A stretch of 62,776 nt of DNA from JBIYSM02 sp044759095 (GTDB lineage: Bacteria; Bacillota; Bacilli; Brevibacillales; Brevibacillaceae), in NCBI RefSeq assembly GCF_044759095.2, contig NZ_JBIYSM020000026.1:1-62776 (forward strand), in the 5' to 3' direction. Numbering within the stretch: the first letter of the stretch is position 1; each line of letters opens with the position of its first letter. The notes below the pieces were generated by a model. That model had not been told where the DNA came from and did not search any database. It saw only the letters and a list, made by a program, of their open reading frames with translations. Made by a program: the position numbers and the translations under genes. Below, in pieces: positions 7,501 to 15,980 of the stretch.

Positions 7501-8445
7501 CTAGTCATCGCTGCGCAGGGAAAGACCCAACTCTTGCAGCTTTTCCTGTACTTCCTCCAAGNNNNNNNNNNNNNNNNNNNNNNNNNNNNNNNNNNNNNNN
7601 NNNNNNNNNNNNNNNNNNNNNNNNNNNNNNNNNNNNNNNNNNNNNNNNNNNNNNNNNNNNNNNNNNNNNNNNNNNNNNNNNNNNNNNNNNNNNNNNNNNN
7701 NNNNNNNNNNNNNNNNNNNNNNNNNNNNNNNNNNNNNNNNNNNNNNNNNNNNNNNNNNNNNNNNNNNNNNNNNNNNNNNNNNNNNNNNNNNNNNNNNNNN
7801 NNNNNNNNNNNNNNNNNNNNNNNNNNNNNNNNNNNNNNNNNNNNNNNNNNNNNNNNNNNNNNNNNNNNNNNNNNNNNNNNNNNNNNNNNNNNNNNNNNNN
7901 NNNNNNNNNNNNNNNNNNNNNNNNNNNNNNNNNNNNNNNNNNNNNNNNNNNNNNNNNNNNNNNNNNNNNNNNNNNNNNNNNNNNNNNNNNNNNNNNNNNN
8001 NNNNNNNNNNNNNNNNNNNNNNNNNNNNNNNNNNNNNNNNNNNNNNNNNNNNNNNNNNNNNNNNNNNNNNNNNNNNNNNNNNNNNNNNNNNNNNNNNNNN
8101 NNNNNNNNNNNNNNNNNNNNNNNNNNNNNNNNNNNNNNNNNNNNNNNNNNNNNNNNNNNNNNNNNNNNNNNNNNNNNNNNNNNNNNNNNNNNNNNNNNNN
8201 NNNNNNNNNNNNNNNNNNNNNNNNNNNNNNNNNNNNNNNNNNNNNNNNNNNNNNNNNNNNNNNNNNNNNNNNNNNNNNNNNNNNNNNNNNNNNNNNNNNN
8301 NNNNNNNNNNNNNNNNNNNNNNNNNNNNNNNNNNNNNNNNNNNNNNNNNNNNNNNNNNNNNNNNNNNNNNNNNNNNNNNNNNNNNNNNNNNNNNNNNNNN
8401 NNNNNNNNNNNNNNNNNNNNNNNNNNNNNNNNNNNNNNNNNNNNN
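7501..8445 (-). CDS. rpoA: RNA polymerase alpha subunit (mostly hidden by a sequence gap)
   Basis: Only the last 20 codons are readable: LEEVQEKLQELGLSLRSDD followed by TAG at 7501-7503, a characteristic RpoA C-terminus. Position between rpsK and rplQ confirms the call. The start lies inside the gap (7562-8474); the end coordinate given assumes the usual 314 residues. Alpha dimerises to start RNA polymerase assembly and its C-terminal domain contacts UP elements and activators. The readable leader upstream (8475-8598) can form a hairpin, GTGGGC (8482-8487) with GCCCAC (8495-8500). Confidence 0.85.
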   Translation of the reverse strand, partial: XXXXXXXXXXXXXXXXXXXXXXXXXXXXXXXXXXXXXXXXXXXXXXXXXXXXXXXXXXXXXXXXXXXXXXXXXXXXXXXXXXXXXXXXXXXXXXXXXXXXXXXXXXXXXXXXXXXXXXXXXXXXXXXXXXXXXXXXXXXXXXXXXXXXXXXXXXXXXXXXXXXXXXXXXXXXXXXXXXXXXXXXXXXXXXXXXXXXXXXXXXXXXXXXXXXXXXXXXXXXXXXXXXXXXXXXXXXXXXXXXXXXXXXXXXXXXXXXXXXXXXXXXXXXXXXXXXXXXXXXXXXXXXXXXXXXXXXLEEVQEKLQELGLSLRSDD

Positions 8446-8474
8446 NNNNNNNNNNNNNNNNNNNNNNNNNNNNN
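7562..8474. other. Run of N, 913 bases
   Basis: Unknown bases covering almost all of rpoA. Nothing inside can be described. Confidence 1.
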
Positions 8475-8598
8475 TTCTTGGGTGGGCCGAATAAGCCCAC
8501 TCAGGAATTTCCTCGGCGGTTTACCGTTTGCGTGCATGACAAGCTACAATCAGAATTTACCATTCTAGTATGGACATGTTCTGAACCTTATAAACCCG

Positions 8599-9000
8599 TT
8601 ACACGCGGCGACGTTTTGGCGGACGGCAGCCGTTGTGCGGAATTGGTGTAACATCCTTAATCATGTTAACTTCCAAACCAGCGGCTTGCAGAGAACGAAT
8701 CGCAGCTTCACGACCTGCGCCAGGTCCTTTAACCAGAACCTCGAGAGAGCGCATACCATGTTCCATTGCTGTTTTTGCTGCAGTTTCAGCAGCCATTTGC
8801 GCTGCGAAAGGAGTGCTCTTACGAGAACCCTTGAAACCGAGGGCACCAGCACTGGACCAAGAGATCGCGTTGCCATGCGGATCAGTGATAGTCACGATCG
8901 TGTTGTTGAAAGTAGAGCGGATGTGTGCTACGCCAACTTCAACGTTTTTGCGATCACGACGACGGGTACGAGTAGCAGTCGCTTGTTTTCTTTTCGCCAT
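8599..9000 (-). CDS. rpsK: 30S ribosomal protein uS11
   Basis: uS11, 133 residues, with the conserved core NNTIVTITDPHGNAISWSS and the C-terminal NGCRPPKRRRV. It lines the platform of the small subunit near the Shine-Dalgarno duplex. The N-terminal segment MAKRKQATATRTRRRDRK is a few residues longer and more basic than in many bacteria. It lies 16 bases behind rpsM in the alpha operon. Confidence 0.97.
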   Translation of the reverse strand: MAKRKQATATRTRRRDRKNVEVGVAHIRSTFNNTIVTITDPHGNAISWSSAGALGFKGSRKSTPFAAQMAAETAAKTAMEHGMRSLEVLVKGPGAGREAAIRSLQAAGLEVNMIKDVTPIPHNGCRPPKRRRV

Positions 9001-9016
9001 GTCAGATTACCCTCCT

Positions 9017-9385
9017 TTACTTCTTCTTGTTCGCTACAGTACGGCGAGGACCTTTGCGCGTACGAGCATTGGTTTTGGTGCGTTGACCGCGAACCGGCAA
9101 TCCACGACGATGGCGGATACCGCGGAAGCAGCCGATTTCCATCAGACGCTTGATGTTGAGGGAAATTTCACGGCGAAGATCCCCTTCAACCTTGATGTTC
9201 TTGTCGATGTACTCACGAAGCTTGCTTACTTCGTCATCAGTCAGATCACGAACACGAGTGTCTGCATTTACCCCGGTAGCAGCCAGGATTTTTTGAGACG
9301 TGGGACGGCCGATACCAAAGATGTAGGTAAGAGCAATTTCCACGCGCTTTTCGCGAGGCAAGTCTACGCCTGCAATACGTGCCAT
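9017..9385 (-). CDS. rpsM: 30S ribosomal protein uS13
   Basis: uS13 of 122 residues, MARIAGVDLPREKRVEIALTYIFGIG at the start (read as separate motifs) and a lysine-rich tail. It sits in the head of the small subunit, bridges to the large subunit and contacts P-site tRNA through its basic C-terminus. Start ATG is preceded by GGAGG. Alpha operon, between rpmJ and rpsK. Confidence 0.97.
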   Translation of the reverse strand: MARIAGVDLPREKRVEIALTYIFGIGRPTSQKILAATGVNADTRVRDLTDDEVSKLREYIDKNIKVEGDLRREISLNIKRLMEIGCFRGIRHRRGLPVRGQRTKTNARTRKGPRRTVANKKK

Positions 9386-9406
9386 TCTAAAGAAGCACCT
9401 CCTTGA

Positions 9407-9520
9407 TTATCCTTGTTTTTGCTTATGCTTAGGATTTTCACAAATAACCATTACGTTACCTTTACGACGGATGACCTTGCATTTTTCGCAGATCGGTTTA
9501 ACCGAAGGTCTCACTTTCAT
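9407..9520 (-). CDS. rpmJ: 50S ribosomal protein bL36
   Basis: A 37-residue protein beginning MKVRPSVKPICEKCKVIRRKG. Three cysteines (two in CEKC, one in VICENPKH) and the histidine of KH form the zinc-binding set of the C+ type of bL36. The ATG at 9518-9520 is preceded by GGGAGG and the TAA is at 9407-9409. It lies between infA and rpsM as in other Bacillales. Because it binds zinc, paralogues without cysteines may exist elsewhere in such genomes. Confidence 0.95.
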   Translation of the reverse strand: MKVRPSVKPICEKCKVIRRKGNVMVICENPKHKQKQG

Positions 9521-9552
9521 GGTTCTTGCCTCCCTTTTCTAGGGGTTTCAAC

Positions 9553-9771
9553 TTATTTATAGCGGTAGGTAATACGACCGCGTGTCAAGTCGTACGGCGA
9601 CAGTTCAACAGTCACTTTATCTCCTGGAAGGATGCGGATAAAGTGCATACGGATCTTGCCGGACACGTGTGCAAGCACCTTGTGTCCATTTTCTAATTCT
9701 ACCCGAAACATCGCATTCGGCAAAGGCTCGATTACCGTGCCTTCTACTTCAATCACATCGTCTTTCGCCAT
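9553..9771 (-). CDS. infA: Translation initiation factor IF-1
   Basis: IF-1, 72 residues, a single S1-like OB fold (MAKDDVIEVEGTVIEPLPN ... GRITYRYK) that binds the A site of the 30S subunit during initiation. The ATG at 9769-9771 is chosen because AAAGGAG lies nine bases upstream and the length is exact; the open frame continues 20 codons upstream into what looks like the tail of a decayed KOW-domain gene. Confidence 0.97.
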   Translation of the reverse strand: MAKDDVIEVEGTVIEPLPNAMFRVELENGHKVLAHVSGKIRMHFIRILPGDKVTVELSPYDLTRGRITYRYK

Positions 9772-9892
9772 GTGTAACTCTCCTTTCAGCTGTTCTTCAG
9801 TCAGACCATGAGCTTTGGAATATCGATTCACAAAACGAACTTATCGTCAACACGTTGGACGACAATCCTCGCTGCTACGTAAGACTGTTCGC
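9772..9892 (-). pseudogene. Possible remnant of the KOW-domain gene usually found between map and infA
   Basis: In most Bacillales a KOW-domain ribosome-associated protein gene lies here. In this window only about 120 bases separate the map stop from infA. One frame reads EQSYVAARIVVQRVDDKFVL before a stop, resembling the conserved core of that protein, and a second frame just after it reads NRYSKAHGLTEEQLKGEL up to the infA start. No start codon fits the first frame. This looks like an internally deleted and frameshifted copy; the similarity is by eye only. Confidence 0.35.
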
Positions 9893-10639
9893 CTACGCCC
9901 GTGTTAGAATCTCATAGCCATCNNNNNNNNNNNNNNNNNNNNNNNNNNNNNNNNNNNNNNNNNNNNNNNNNNNNNNNNNNNNNNNNNNNNNNNNNNNNNN
10001 NNNGCGGACATAACGTTCGCCAGCATTCACCATCGGCTCGATCGCTAAAACCATTCCCGGCTTTAACCGAGGCCCTCTTCCAGGAGGACCGAAATTGGGA
10101 ATCTGCGGATCTTCGTGCAAATTTTGACCGATCCCATGCCCCACATACTCGCGAACGAGCGTGAAGCCGGCAGCCTCTGCGTGGATCTGAATTGCGTGGG
10201 AGATGTCGGACAGGCGCGCTTCCGGGGCGGCTTTTTCCAACCCCTTGTACAGCGACTCTTCCGTCACCCGCAGCAATCGTTGATCTTCTTCCGAAATGGT
10301 GCCGACCGGATACGTCCAAGCGGAGTCGCCATGGTAGCCCTGAAATTGTGCTCCGATGTCGATGCTGATGATATCTCCTTCTTGCAACGTCCGTTTTCCC
10401 GGGATCCCATGTACGAGTTCTTCATTGACTGAAGTACAGATACTTCCTGGAAAGCCACCGTAGCCTTTAAACGACGGAATTGCACCCTGACTGCGAATAA
10501 AGGTTTCGGCTAGTTCATCCAGCTGTTTGGTTGTGACACCAGGCTTAATGACTTTGGCGAGTTCTTGATGAGTGAGAGCGACGATCCGACCGGCTTCGCG
10601 CATGATCTCAATTTCCGTCTTCGACTTCAATATGATCAT
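9893..10639 (-). CDS. map: Type I methionine aminopeptidase (contains a sequence gap)
   Basis: Map removes the initiator methionine from nascent proteins. Metal ligands are visible in IDIGAQFQGYHGD (two aspartates), GHGIGQNLHEDP (histidine) and AIEPMV (glutamate); the last ligand glutamate should lie just before DGYEIL and is hidden by the N run at 9923-10003. Start ATG at 10637-10639 is preferred to the GTG two codons upstream because GAGGG lies nine bases before it. The gene follows adk, with six bases between the adk stop and the ATG. Confidence 0.93.
   Translation of the reverse strand: MIILKSKTEIEIMREAGRIVALTHQELAKVIKPGVTTKQLDELAETFIRSQGAIPSFKGYGGFPGSICTSVNEELVHGIPGKRTLQEGDIISIDIGAQFQGYHGDSAWTYPVGTISEEDQRLLRVTEESLYKGLEKAAPEARLSDISHAIQIHAEAAGFTLVREYVGHGIGQNLHEDPQIPNFGPPGRGPRLKPGMVLAIEPMVNAGERYVRXXXXXXXXXXXXXXXXXXXXXXXXXXXDGYEILTRA
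9923..10003. other. Run of N, 81 bases
   Basis: Unknown bases inside the 3' part of map; the length is a multiple of three and the frame continues across it. Confidence 1.
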
Positions 10640-10645
10640 TCTCAC

Positions 10646-11290
10646 TTACCCTCGCAGCAAAGACTTGATCTCTTCAAAAACAACCTGGATATCCTGTTCC
10701 CCGTCGATGTTTCGCAGGAGGCCCTGACCAGAGTAGTAGTCGATGAGCGGCTGTGTTTGGGCGATGTTGACGTCCAGTCGTTGAGCAACCACTTCCGGTT
10801 TGTCGTCATCACGCTGATACAGCTTGCCGCCATCCTTGTCGCACACGCCTGCCTCTTTGGGAGGATTGAAAAGCGTATGGTAGCTTGCTCCGCAAATCGG
10901 GCAAATCCAGCGACCCGTCAAACGTTCGATAAGCAGTTCGCGACGAACATTGATGTTAATCACATGATCGATGTCGCGTCCCATATCTTTCAGCGTGGCG
11001 GTCAACGCCTCTGCCTGCGGAACCGTGCGAGGGAATCCGTCGAGCAGGAATCCCTTTGCACAATCGTCCATCGCCAGGCGCTCCCGCACAATCCCGATGA
11101 CCACCTCATCGGGAACGAGCAGCCCTTGATCCATGTAGGATTTGGCTTGAAGGCCGAGCGGCGTTTCGTTCTTCACTGCAGCGCGGAACATATCGCCGGT
11201 CGAAATGTGCGGGATGTTAAATTCTTCTACGATTCGTTCTGCCTGTGTGCCTTTTCCGGCGCCAGGCAGCCCCATCAGAATTATATTCAC
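10646..11290 (-). CDS. adk: Adenylate kinase
   Basis: Interconverts ATP, AMP and ADP. The P-loop is GLPGAGKGTQ. The LID domain carries CPIC and, 16 residues later, CDKD, so zinc is held by three cysteines and one aspartate as in B. subtilis Adk. A GTG start at 11288-11290 gives MNIILMGLPGAG and 214 residues; GGAGG lies eight bases upstream of it, whereas the ATG six bases earlier would be only two bases from the SD. It sits between secY and map, the classical spc operon order. Confidence 0.95.
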   Translation of the reverse strand: MNIILMGLPGAGKGTQAERIVEEFNIPHISTGDMFRAAVKNETPLGLQAKSYMDQGLLVPDEVVIGIVRERLAMDDCAKGFLLDGFPRTVPQAEALTATLKDMGRDIDHVININVRRELLIERLTGRWICPICGASYHTLFNPPKEAGVCDKDGGKLYQRDDDKPEVVAQRLDVNIAQTQPLIDYYSGQGLLRNIDGEQDIQVVFEEIKSLLRG

Positions 11291-11325
11291 GTCCATTCCC
11301 TCCGTCCCAATCAAAACAGCCTTGG

Positions 11326-12621
11326 TTACTTAATGAACCCTTGGTAATGGCGCTTGATCATTTGGCTTTCGATCTGCTTCATCGTATCAAGCACAACCCC
11401 GATTACGATCAAGAGCGAGGTTCCACCGATGTAAATCTGCTGCGGCAGGTTCGCCAGCTTGCTGAAAAAGAACGGCAGAATCGAGATAGCGGTCAAGAAC
11501 AATGCACCAGCCAATGTCAGTCGGTTCAACGTTCGCGTGATGTACACCTCGGTGTTTTTACCAGGTCGGATACCGGGAATGTAACCGCCGTTTTTCCTCA
11601 TGTTCTCCGCCATTTGTACAGGGTTGATCTGTACAAAGGTGTAGAAGTAGGTAAATCCGACAATCAGGAAAGCGTAAAGCGTCATACCAAGTGGTGCATT
11701 AACTTGGAAATTTTGATAAATCCAGTTGGCAATCCCTACACCGGACTGATCAGCCCAAAACTGTGCGATTGTCGAGGGGAAAATCACGAGCGAGATTGCA
11801 AAGATCACCGGAATAACACCAGCAGAGTTGATTTTCAACGGGATGTGAGTGGATTGACCACCGTACATCTTGCGTCCCACCACTCGCTTCGCGTATTGAA
11901 CCGGAATCTTGCGCACACCTTGCTGCATGAAAATCACACCAACAATAATGGCCACAATTACCAATAAGATAATCAAAACCTTGACGATGCTGAAGAACAC
12001 ATTTTGTGCCGGATCAGCAAATTGGGTGGTATATATCGTTGCAATCCCACCTGGAATCGCGGAGACGATACCAGCTACGATCAGGATGGAGATCCCGTTC
12101 CCAATTCCTTTTTCCGTAATCTGTTCCCCAAGCCACATCAAAAAGGCAGTACCGGCAGTCAGGGTAATCGCGATCAACGCGTAGCTGCCTACGGACGTAT
12201 CGGTCAAGAGGCCTGGCGCCATATTGTTAAAACCGAACGTCATCCCCACGGACTGAATCAACGCAAGAACGATCGTGAAGTAGCGGGTCACGGTAGCAAT
12301 TTTGCGGCGTCCGACTTCCCCTTCACGCGCCCACTGCGTGAACTTCGGTACTACATCCATGGACAGGAGCTGCATGATAATCGATGCCGTAATGTACGGC
12401 ATGATCCCCATGGCAAAAATCGAGAAATTCTGCAACGCCCCTCCGGAGAAAGTGTTGAGCAAACCCAACAGGTTGTTGGTGTTCTGCTTGAACAGCTCGA
12501 CGTTTACATTCGGCACGGGAATAAAGCTCCCAATTCGGAAGACGACCAGCATCAAAAGCGTGAATACGATCTTCCGACGCAAGTCGCCTATCTTAAAAAT
12601 GTTAGAGAGGGACGCTAACAT
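11326..12621 (-). CDS. secY: Preprotein translocase subunit SecY
   Basis: The channel-forming subunit of the Sec translocon, 431 residues with ten hydrophobic membrane segments. Conserved pieces include the cytoplasmic loop GIRPGKNTEVYITRTL and the plug region near FSGGALQNFS. The ATG overlaps the rplO stop by one base (TAATG), so the two genes are translationally coupled. SecE is encoded at 42.4 kb in this window. Confidence 0.97.
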   Translation of the reverse strand: MLASLSNIFKIGDLRRKIVFTLLMLVVFRIGSFIPVPNVNVELFKQNTNNLLGLLNTFSGGALQNFSIFAMGIMPYITASIIMQLLSMDVVPKFTQWAREGEVGRRKIATVTRYFTIVLALIQSVGMTFGFNNMAPGLLTDTSVGSYALIAITLTAGTAFLMWLGEQITEKGIGNGISILIVAGIVSAIPGGIATIYTTQFADPAQNVFFSIVKVLIILLVIVAIIVGVIFMQQGVRKIPVQYAKRVVGRKMYGGQSTHIPLKINSAGVIPVIFAISLVIFPSTIAQFWADQSGVGIANWIYQNFQVNAPLGMTLYAFLIVGFTYFYTFVQINPVQMAENMRKNGGYIPGIRPGKNTEVYITRTLNRLTLAGALFLTAISILPFFFSKLANLPQQIYIGGTSLLIVIGVVLDTMKQIESQMIKRHYQGFIK

Positions 12622-13061
12622 TAGATCACCTCGGTTGTTCCACCGACTTGAGCGATCTTCTCAACAGCTGCAGCGGAGAACTTGTGAGCTTTCACAGTCA
12701 GCTTCACGGTCAGTTCACCGTTTGCGAGGACTTTTACACCGTCACGCAGCGCGCTGATTACGCCAGTTTCTTTCAACAGTTCAGGCGTAACAACTGTACC
12801 TTCTTCGAAGCGGTTCAAAGCGTCCAGGCTAACAATCGCAAATTCCTTGCGGTTGATGTTGTTGAAACCGCGCTTAGGCAGACGACGGTACAGCGGGTTT
12901 TGACCACCCTCGAAACCAGGGCGAACGCCACCGCCAGAACGAGCGTTTTGACCTTTGTGACCTTTACCAGCCGTTTTACCGGTACCGCTACCGATACCGC
13001 GACCGATGCGCTTACGGGTGTGACGGGAACCTTCTGCAGGTTTCAGTTCATGCAATTTCAT
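12621..13061 (-). CDS. rplO: 50S ribosomal protein uL15
   Basis: uL15, 146 residues from the ATG at 13059-13061 (MKLHELKPAEGSR), eight bases behind GGAGG; a GTG three codons upstream overlaps the SD and is unlikely. The N-terminal half is a glycine- and lysine-rich extension (GKGHKGQNARSGGG) that threads into 23S rRNA. It follows rpmD and overlaps secY by one base. Confidence 0.96.
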   Translation of the reverse strand: MKLHELKPAEGSRHTRKRIGRGIGSGTGKTAGKGHKGQNARSGGGVRPGFEGGQNPLYRRLPKRGFNNINRKEFAIVSLDALNRFEEGTVVTPELLKETGVISALRDGVKVLANGELTVKLTVKAHKFSAAAVEKIAQVGGTTEVI

Positions 13062-13092
13062 ACCTTGCACCTCCTAACCGAACATGAATAAC

Positions 13093-13278
13093 TTATGCTT
13101 CTACTTCCTTCACTTCAACAAGGTGCTTCACTTTAAAGATCATTCCGCGGATCGCCGGATTGTCTTCTTTCACAACGGATTGGTGAATCTTGCGAAGACC
13201 CAGTGCTTTAACGGTGTCTTTTTGGTCAACAGTACGACCAATCAGGCTGCGCTTGAGGGTGATTTGCAGTTTCGCCAT
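13093..13278 (-). CDS. rpmD: 50S ribosomal protein uL30
   Basis: A 61-residue uL30 (MAKLQITLKRSLIGR) with the RKIHQSVV motif. ATG at 13276-13278 follows GGAGGGAATGAAC; an ATG two codons upstream lies too near the SD. It sits between rpsE and rplO in the spc operon. Confidence 0.96.
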   Translation of the reverse strand: MAKLQITLKRSLIGRTVDQKDTVKALGLRKIHQSVVKEDNPAIRGMIFKVKHLVEVKEVEA

Positions 13279-13294
13279 GTTCATTCCCTCCTTC

Positions 13295-13792
13295 TTAACC
13301 TAACAACTCGTCAACAGTCTTACCGCGCAGTTTCGCGACATCTTCCGCTGTTTTCAGACGGCTGAGGCCTTCCAGCGTAGCGTTGACCATGTTGATTGGG
13401 TTGTTGGAACCGAGAGATTTGCTCAAAACGTCGCCTACCCCTGCCAACTCGAGTACCGCACGAACAGGACCGCCAGCGATAACTCCAGTACCTTCGGATG
13501 CCGGCTTGATCAGTACTTTACCGGAACCGAACTGGCACAGAACTTCGTGAGGAACGGTTGTACCTTTAAGCGGTACGCGGATGAGTTTTTTCTTAGCGTC
13601 TTCAATCGCTTTGCGGATCGCGTCCGGCACTTCTTGGGCCTTACCCATGCCAGCGCCCACGTGACCGTTGCGGTCGCCCACTACAACCAGTGCGCTGAAG
13701 CTCATACGGCGACCACCTTTAACCGTTTTCGCTACACGGTTAACGGCGACTACTTTTTCTTCTAGCTCTAATTTGCTAGCGTCGATACGCAT
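13295..13792 (-). CDS. rpsE: 30S ribosomal protein uS5
   Basis: uS5, 165 residues: N-terminal double-stranded-RNA-binding-like domain with VNRVAKTVKGGRRMSFSALV, C-terminal domain with GGPVRAVLELAG. It lies at the mRNA entry channel and affects decoding accuracy; mutations in the KGGRR loop are known to give spectinomycin resistance. Wild-type residues are present. spc operon, preceded by GGAGG. Confidence 0.97.
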   Translation of the reverse strand: MRIDASKLELEEKVVAVNRVAKTVKGGRRMSFSALVVVGDRNGHVGAGMGKAQEVPDAIRKAIEDAKKKLIRVPLKGTTVPHEVLCQFGSGKVLIKPASEGTGVIAGGPVRAVLELAGVGDVLSKSLGSNNPINMVNATLEGLSRLKTAEDVAKLRGKTVDELLG

Positions 13793-13811
13793 TCCTTACC
13801 CTCCTTGTTGC

Positions 13812-14174
13812 TTAGAATTGAAGACCAGCTTCGCGAGCTGCTTCAGCAAGTGCTTTAATGCGTCCATGATACAGATATCCACCACGGTCAAAGACCACTT
13901 CAGTCAGACCCTTTTCTTGCGCTTTCTTCGCAATCAGCGAACCTACAGCGGCAGCTGCTTCCACGTTTGCGCCGTTTTTCAGGCCCAGTTCCTTATCCAA
14001 AGAGGATGCAGCAGCGAGTGTGTGGCCAGTTGTATCGTCGATCAGTTGAGCGTAGATATGCTTGGAAGAACGGAACACGTTCAAACGTGGACGAACCGCA
14101 GTGCCGAATAAGCGCTTGCGGATACGAAGATGACGTTTTTTCCGAGCTTTGTTTTTATCGCCTTTCGTAAACAT
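13812..14174 (-). CDS. rplR: 50S ribosomal protein uL18
   Basis: uL18, 120 residues, with the motifs RKRLFGT, RPRLNVFRSSKHIYAQ and FDRGGYLYHGRIKALAEAAREAG. It binds 5S rRNA in the central protuberance with uL5. Lies between rplF and rpsE in the spc operon with normal spacing and SD. Confidence 0.97.
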   Translation of the reverse strand: MFTKGDKNKARKKRHLRIRKRLFGTAVRPRLNVFRSSKHIYAQLIDDTTGHTLAAASSLDKELGLKNGANVEAAAAVGSLIAKKAQEKGLTEVVFDRGGYLYHGRIKALAEAAREAGLQF

Positions 14175-14207
14175 TACGCGGCCTCCCTTCTCTTGAAACT
14201 ACGAAGC

Positions 14208-14744
14208 TTATTTACCTTTTTTACCTTCTTTGCGGCGTACAACTTCATCGCTGTACTTGATACCTTTGCCTTTGTACGGCTCAGGTTTGCGGATGGAGCG
14301 GATCTCAGCAGCGATTTGTCCTACGCGTTCTTTATCGATACCTTTTACGATCAGCGTAGTTTGGTTCGGCACTTCGATCTCGATACCCTCTTCCGGAGTG
14401 ATTTCAACTGGATGGGAGAAACCGAGAGACAGTGTTACGCCCTTACCTGACTTTGCAGCACGGTAACCGACACCGACCAGTTCCAGTTGGCGGGTAAATC
14501 CTTCGGAAACACCTTTCACCATGTTCGCAACCAGTGCGCGGGTTGTACCGTGAAGAGAACGGTGCAATTTGTTGTCGCTCGGGCGCTCAACTACAACTTC
14601 ATTATCTGCAATGTTGATTTTGATATCGGGATGGAAATTACGTACGAGTGTACCCTTAGGGCCTTTTACAGTCAGCTCCGTACCGTTCAGAGTGAGTGTA
14701 ACGCCTGCAGGGACCACGATCGGCTTTCTACCGACACGAGACAT
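14208..14744 (-). CDS. rplF: 50S ribosomal protein uL6
   Basis: uL6, 178 residues from the ATG at 14742-14744 (MSRVGRKPIVVPAG), eight bases behind AGGAGG. Two related alpha/beta domains; the C-terminal motif PEPYKGKGIKY is conserved and lies near the factor-binding site. spc operon, between rpsH and rplR. Confidence 0.97.
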   Translation of the reverse strand: MSRVGRKPIVVPAGVTLTLNGTELTVKGPKGTLVRNFHPDIKINIADNEVVVERPSDNKLHRSLHGTTRALVANMVKGVSEGFTRQLELVGVGYRAAKSGKGVTLSLGFSHPVEITPEEGIEIEVPNQTTLIVKGIDKERVGQIAAEIRSIRKPEPYKGKGIKYSDEVVRRKEGKKGK

Positions 14745-14775
14745 GTGGTGCACCTCCTGTGCTATTTATCTGAAA

Positions 14776-15174
14776 TTACCAAACGTAAGCGAGAACTTCT
14801 CCACCAACGCGTGCCTGACGAGCCTGTTTATCGGTCATAACGCCAGAAGAAGTGGAGAGGATCGCGCAACCGAGACCACCCAGTACTCTTGGTACCTCAG
14901 TGGATTTCGCGTACACGCGAAGACCCGGTTTGCTAATGCGTTTCAGTCCGGTGATAACACGCTCGTTGTTCGGACCGTATTTCAGGAATACACGGATAAT
15001 CCCTTGTTTGTTATCTTCAACAAACTCCGCATCGCGAATGAAACCTTCCTCTTTCAAAAGACGAGCGATTTCTTTCTTAATGGTGGACGCAGGGATCTCC
15101 ACTTTCTCGTGGCGAACCATGTTTGCGTTGCGGATGCGGGTTAGCATATCAGCGATTGGATCAGTCATAACCAT
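14776..15174 (-). CDS. rpsH: 30S ribosomal protein uS8
   Basis: uS8, 132 residues, MVMTDPIADMLTRIRNAN at the start and the conserved STSSGVMTDKQAR near the end. It binds helix 21 of 16S rRNA and in other bacteria represses the spc operon. AAGGAGG lies upstream of the ATG. Between rpsN and rplF. Confidence 0.97.
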   Translation of the reverse strand: MVMTDPIADMLTRIRNANMVRHEKVEIPASTIKKEIARLLKEEGFIRDAEFVEDNKQGIIRVFLKYGPNNERVITGLKRISKPGLRVYAKSTEVPRVLGGLGCAILSTSSGVMTDKQARQARVGGEVLAYVW

Positions 15175-15201
15175 GAGAGAAAAACCTCCTTCCCGTCTAA
15201 A

Positions 15202-15387
15202 TTACCAGCTTGCTTTTTTCACGCCTGGAATTTGGCCTTTGTAAGCCAGTTCACGGAAGCAAATACGGCAGAGTTTGAATTTGCGCAACACGGAGTGTGG
15301 ACGACCGCAGCGTTCGCAACGAGTATAAGCGCGAACAGCGAACTTCGGTTCCCGTTGTTGCTTGATGATCATCGATTTCTTTGCCAC
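15202..15387 (-). CDS. rpsN: 30S ribosomal protein uS14, zinc-binding type
   Basis: The short, 61-residue, zinc-ribbon form of uS14 (called rpsN or rpsZ). Two CxxC pairs, CERC and CRIC, are separated by 13 residues. In many Firmicutes a longer, zinc-free paralogue elsewhere replaces it when zinc is scarce; none is in this window. Located between rplE and rpsH, the standard spc operon position. Confidence 0.97.
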   Translation of the reverse strand: MAKKSMIIKQQREPKFAVRAYTRCERCGRPHSVLRKFKLCRICFRELAYKGQIPGVKKASW

Positions 15388-15411
15388 ATTCTTCCCTCCT
15401 TACGATGGGGT

Positions 15412-15954
15412 TTATTTACGGAATGGCATACCCATTTGTGTCAAGAGTTCACGAGCTTCTTCGTCGGTTTTCGCGGAAGTCACGATTACGATGTCCATAC
15501 CGCGAACTTTATCGATCTTGTCGTACTCGATCTCAGGGAAGATCAGTTGTTCCTTCAGACCGAGTGTGTAGTTACCGCGACCGTCGAACGCTTTGGAAGA
15601 AACACCGCGGAAGTCGCGTACACGAGGAAGCGATACGTTCATCAACTTGTCGAGGAAGTGGTACATACGCTCGCCGCGCAAAGTTACTTTCGCACCGATC
15701 GGCATGCCTTCACGCACTTTGAAACCTGCGATAGACTTTTTCGCGCGAGTAACTACCGGCTTTTGACCAGCGATGGTTTGCAGATCTTCAACCGCTGCAT
15801 CCAGCGCTTTCGCGTTACCTACCGCTTCACCAACACCCATGTTGATGATGATTTTTTCTACTTTAGGTACCTGCATGATGGAAGAATAGTTAAACTTGCT
15901 CATCAGGCTAGGCACGATTTCGTTCAGATACTTTTCTTTCAATCTTGCTGCCAT
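15412..15954 (-). CDS. rplE: 50S ribosomal protein uL5
   Basis: uL5, 180 residues (MAARLKEKYLNEIVPSLM), with the 5S rRNA-contacting region KVEKIIINMGVGEAVGN and the conserved RGMDIVIVTSAKTDEEA. It makes a contact with P-site tRNA and with the small-subunit head. spc operon, between rplX and rpsN. Confidence 0.97.
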   Translation of the reverse strand: MAARLKEKYLNEIVPSLMSKFNYSSIMQVPKVEKIIINMGVGEAVGNAKALDAAVEDLQTIAGQKPVVTRAKKSIAGFKVREGMPIGAKVTLRGERMYHFLDKLMNVSLPRVRDFRGVSSKAFDGRGNYTLGLKEQLIFPEIEYDKIDKVRGMDIVIVTSAKTDEEARELLTQMGMPFRK

Positions 15955-15980
15955 CTAGGACATCCTCCTTTCCGACCTGA

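Noticed and set aside
7380..8651. Long open frames spanning the N run
   Set aside because: They exist only because unknown bases contain no stop codons; the real content is rpoA on the minus strand.
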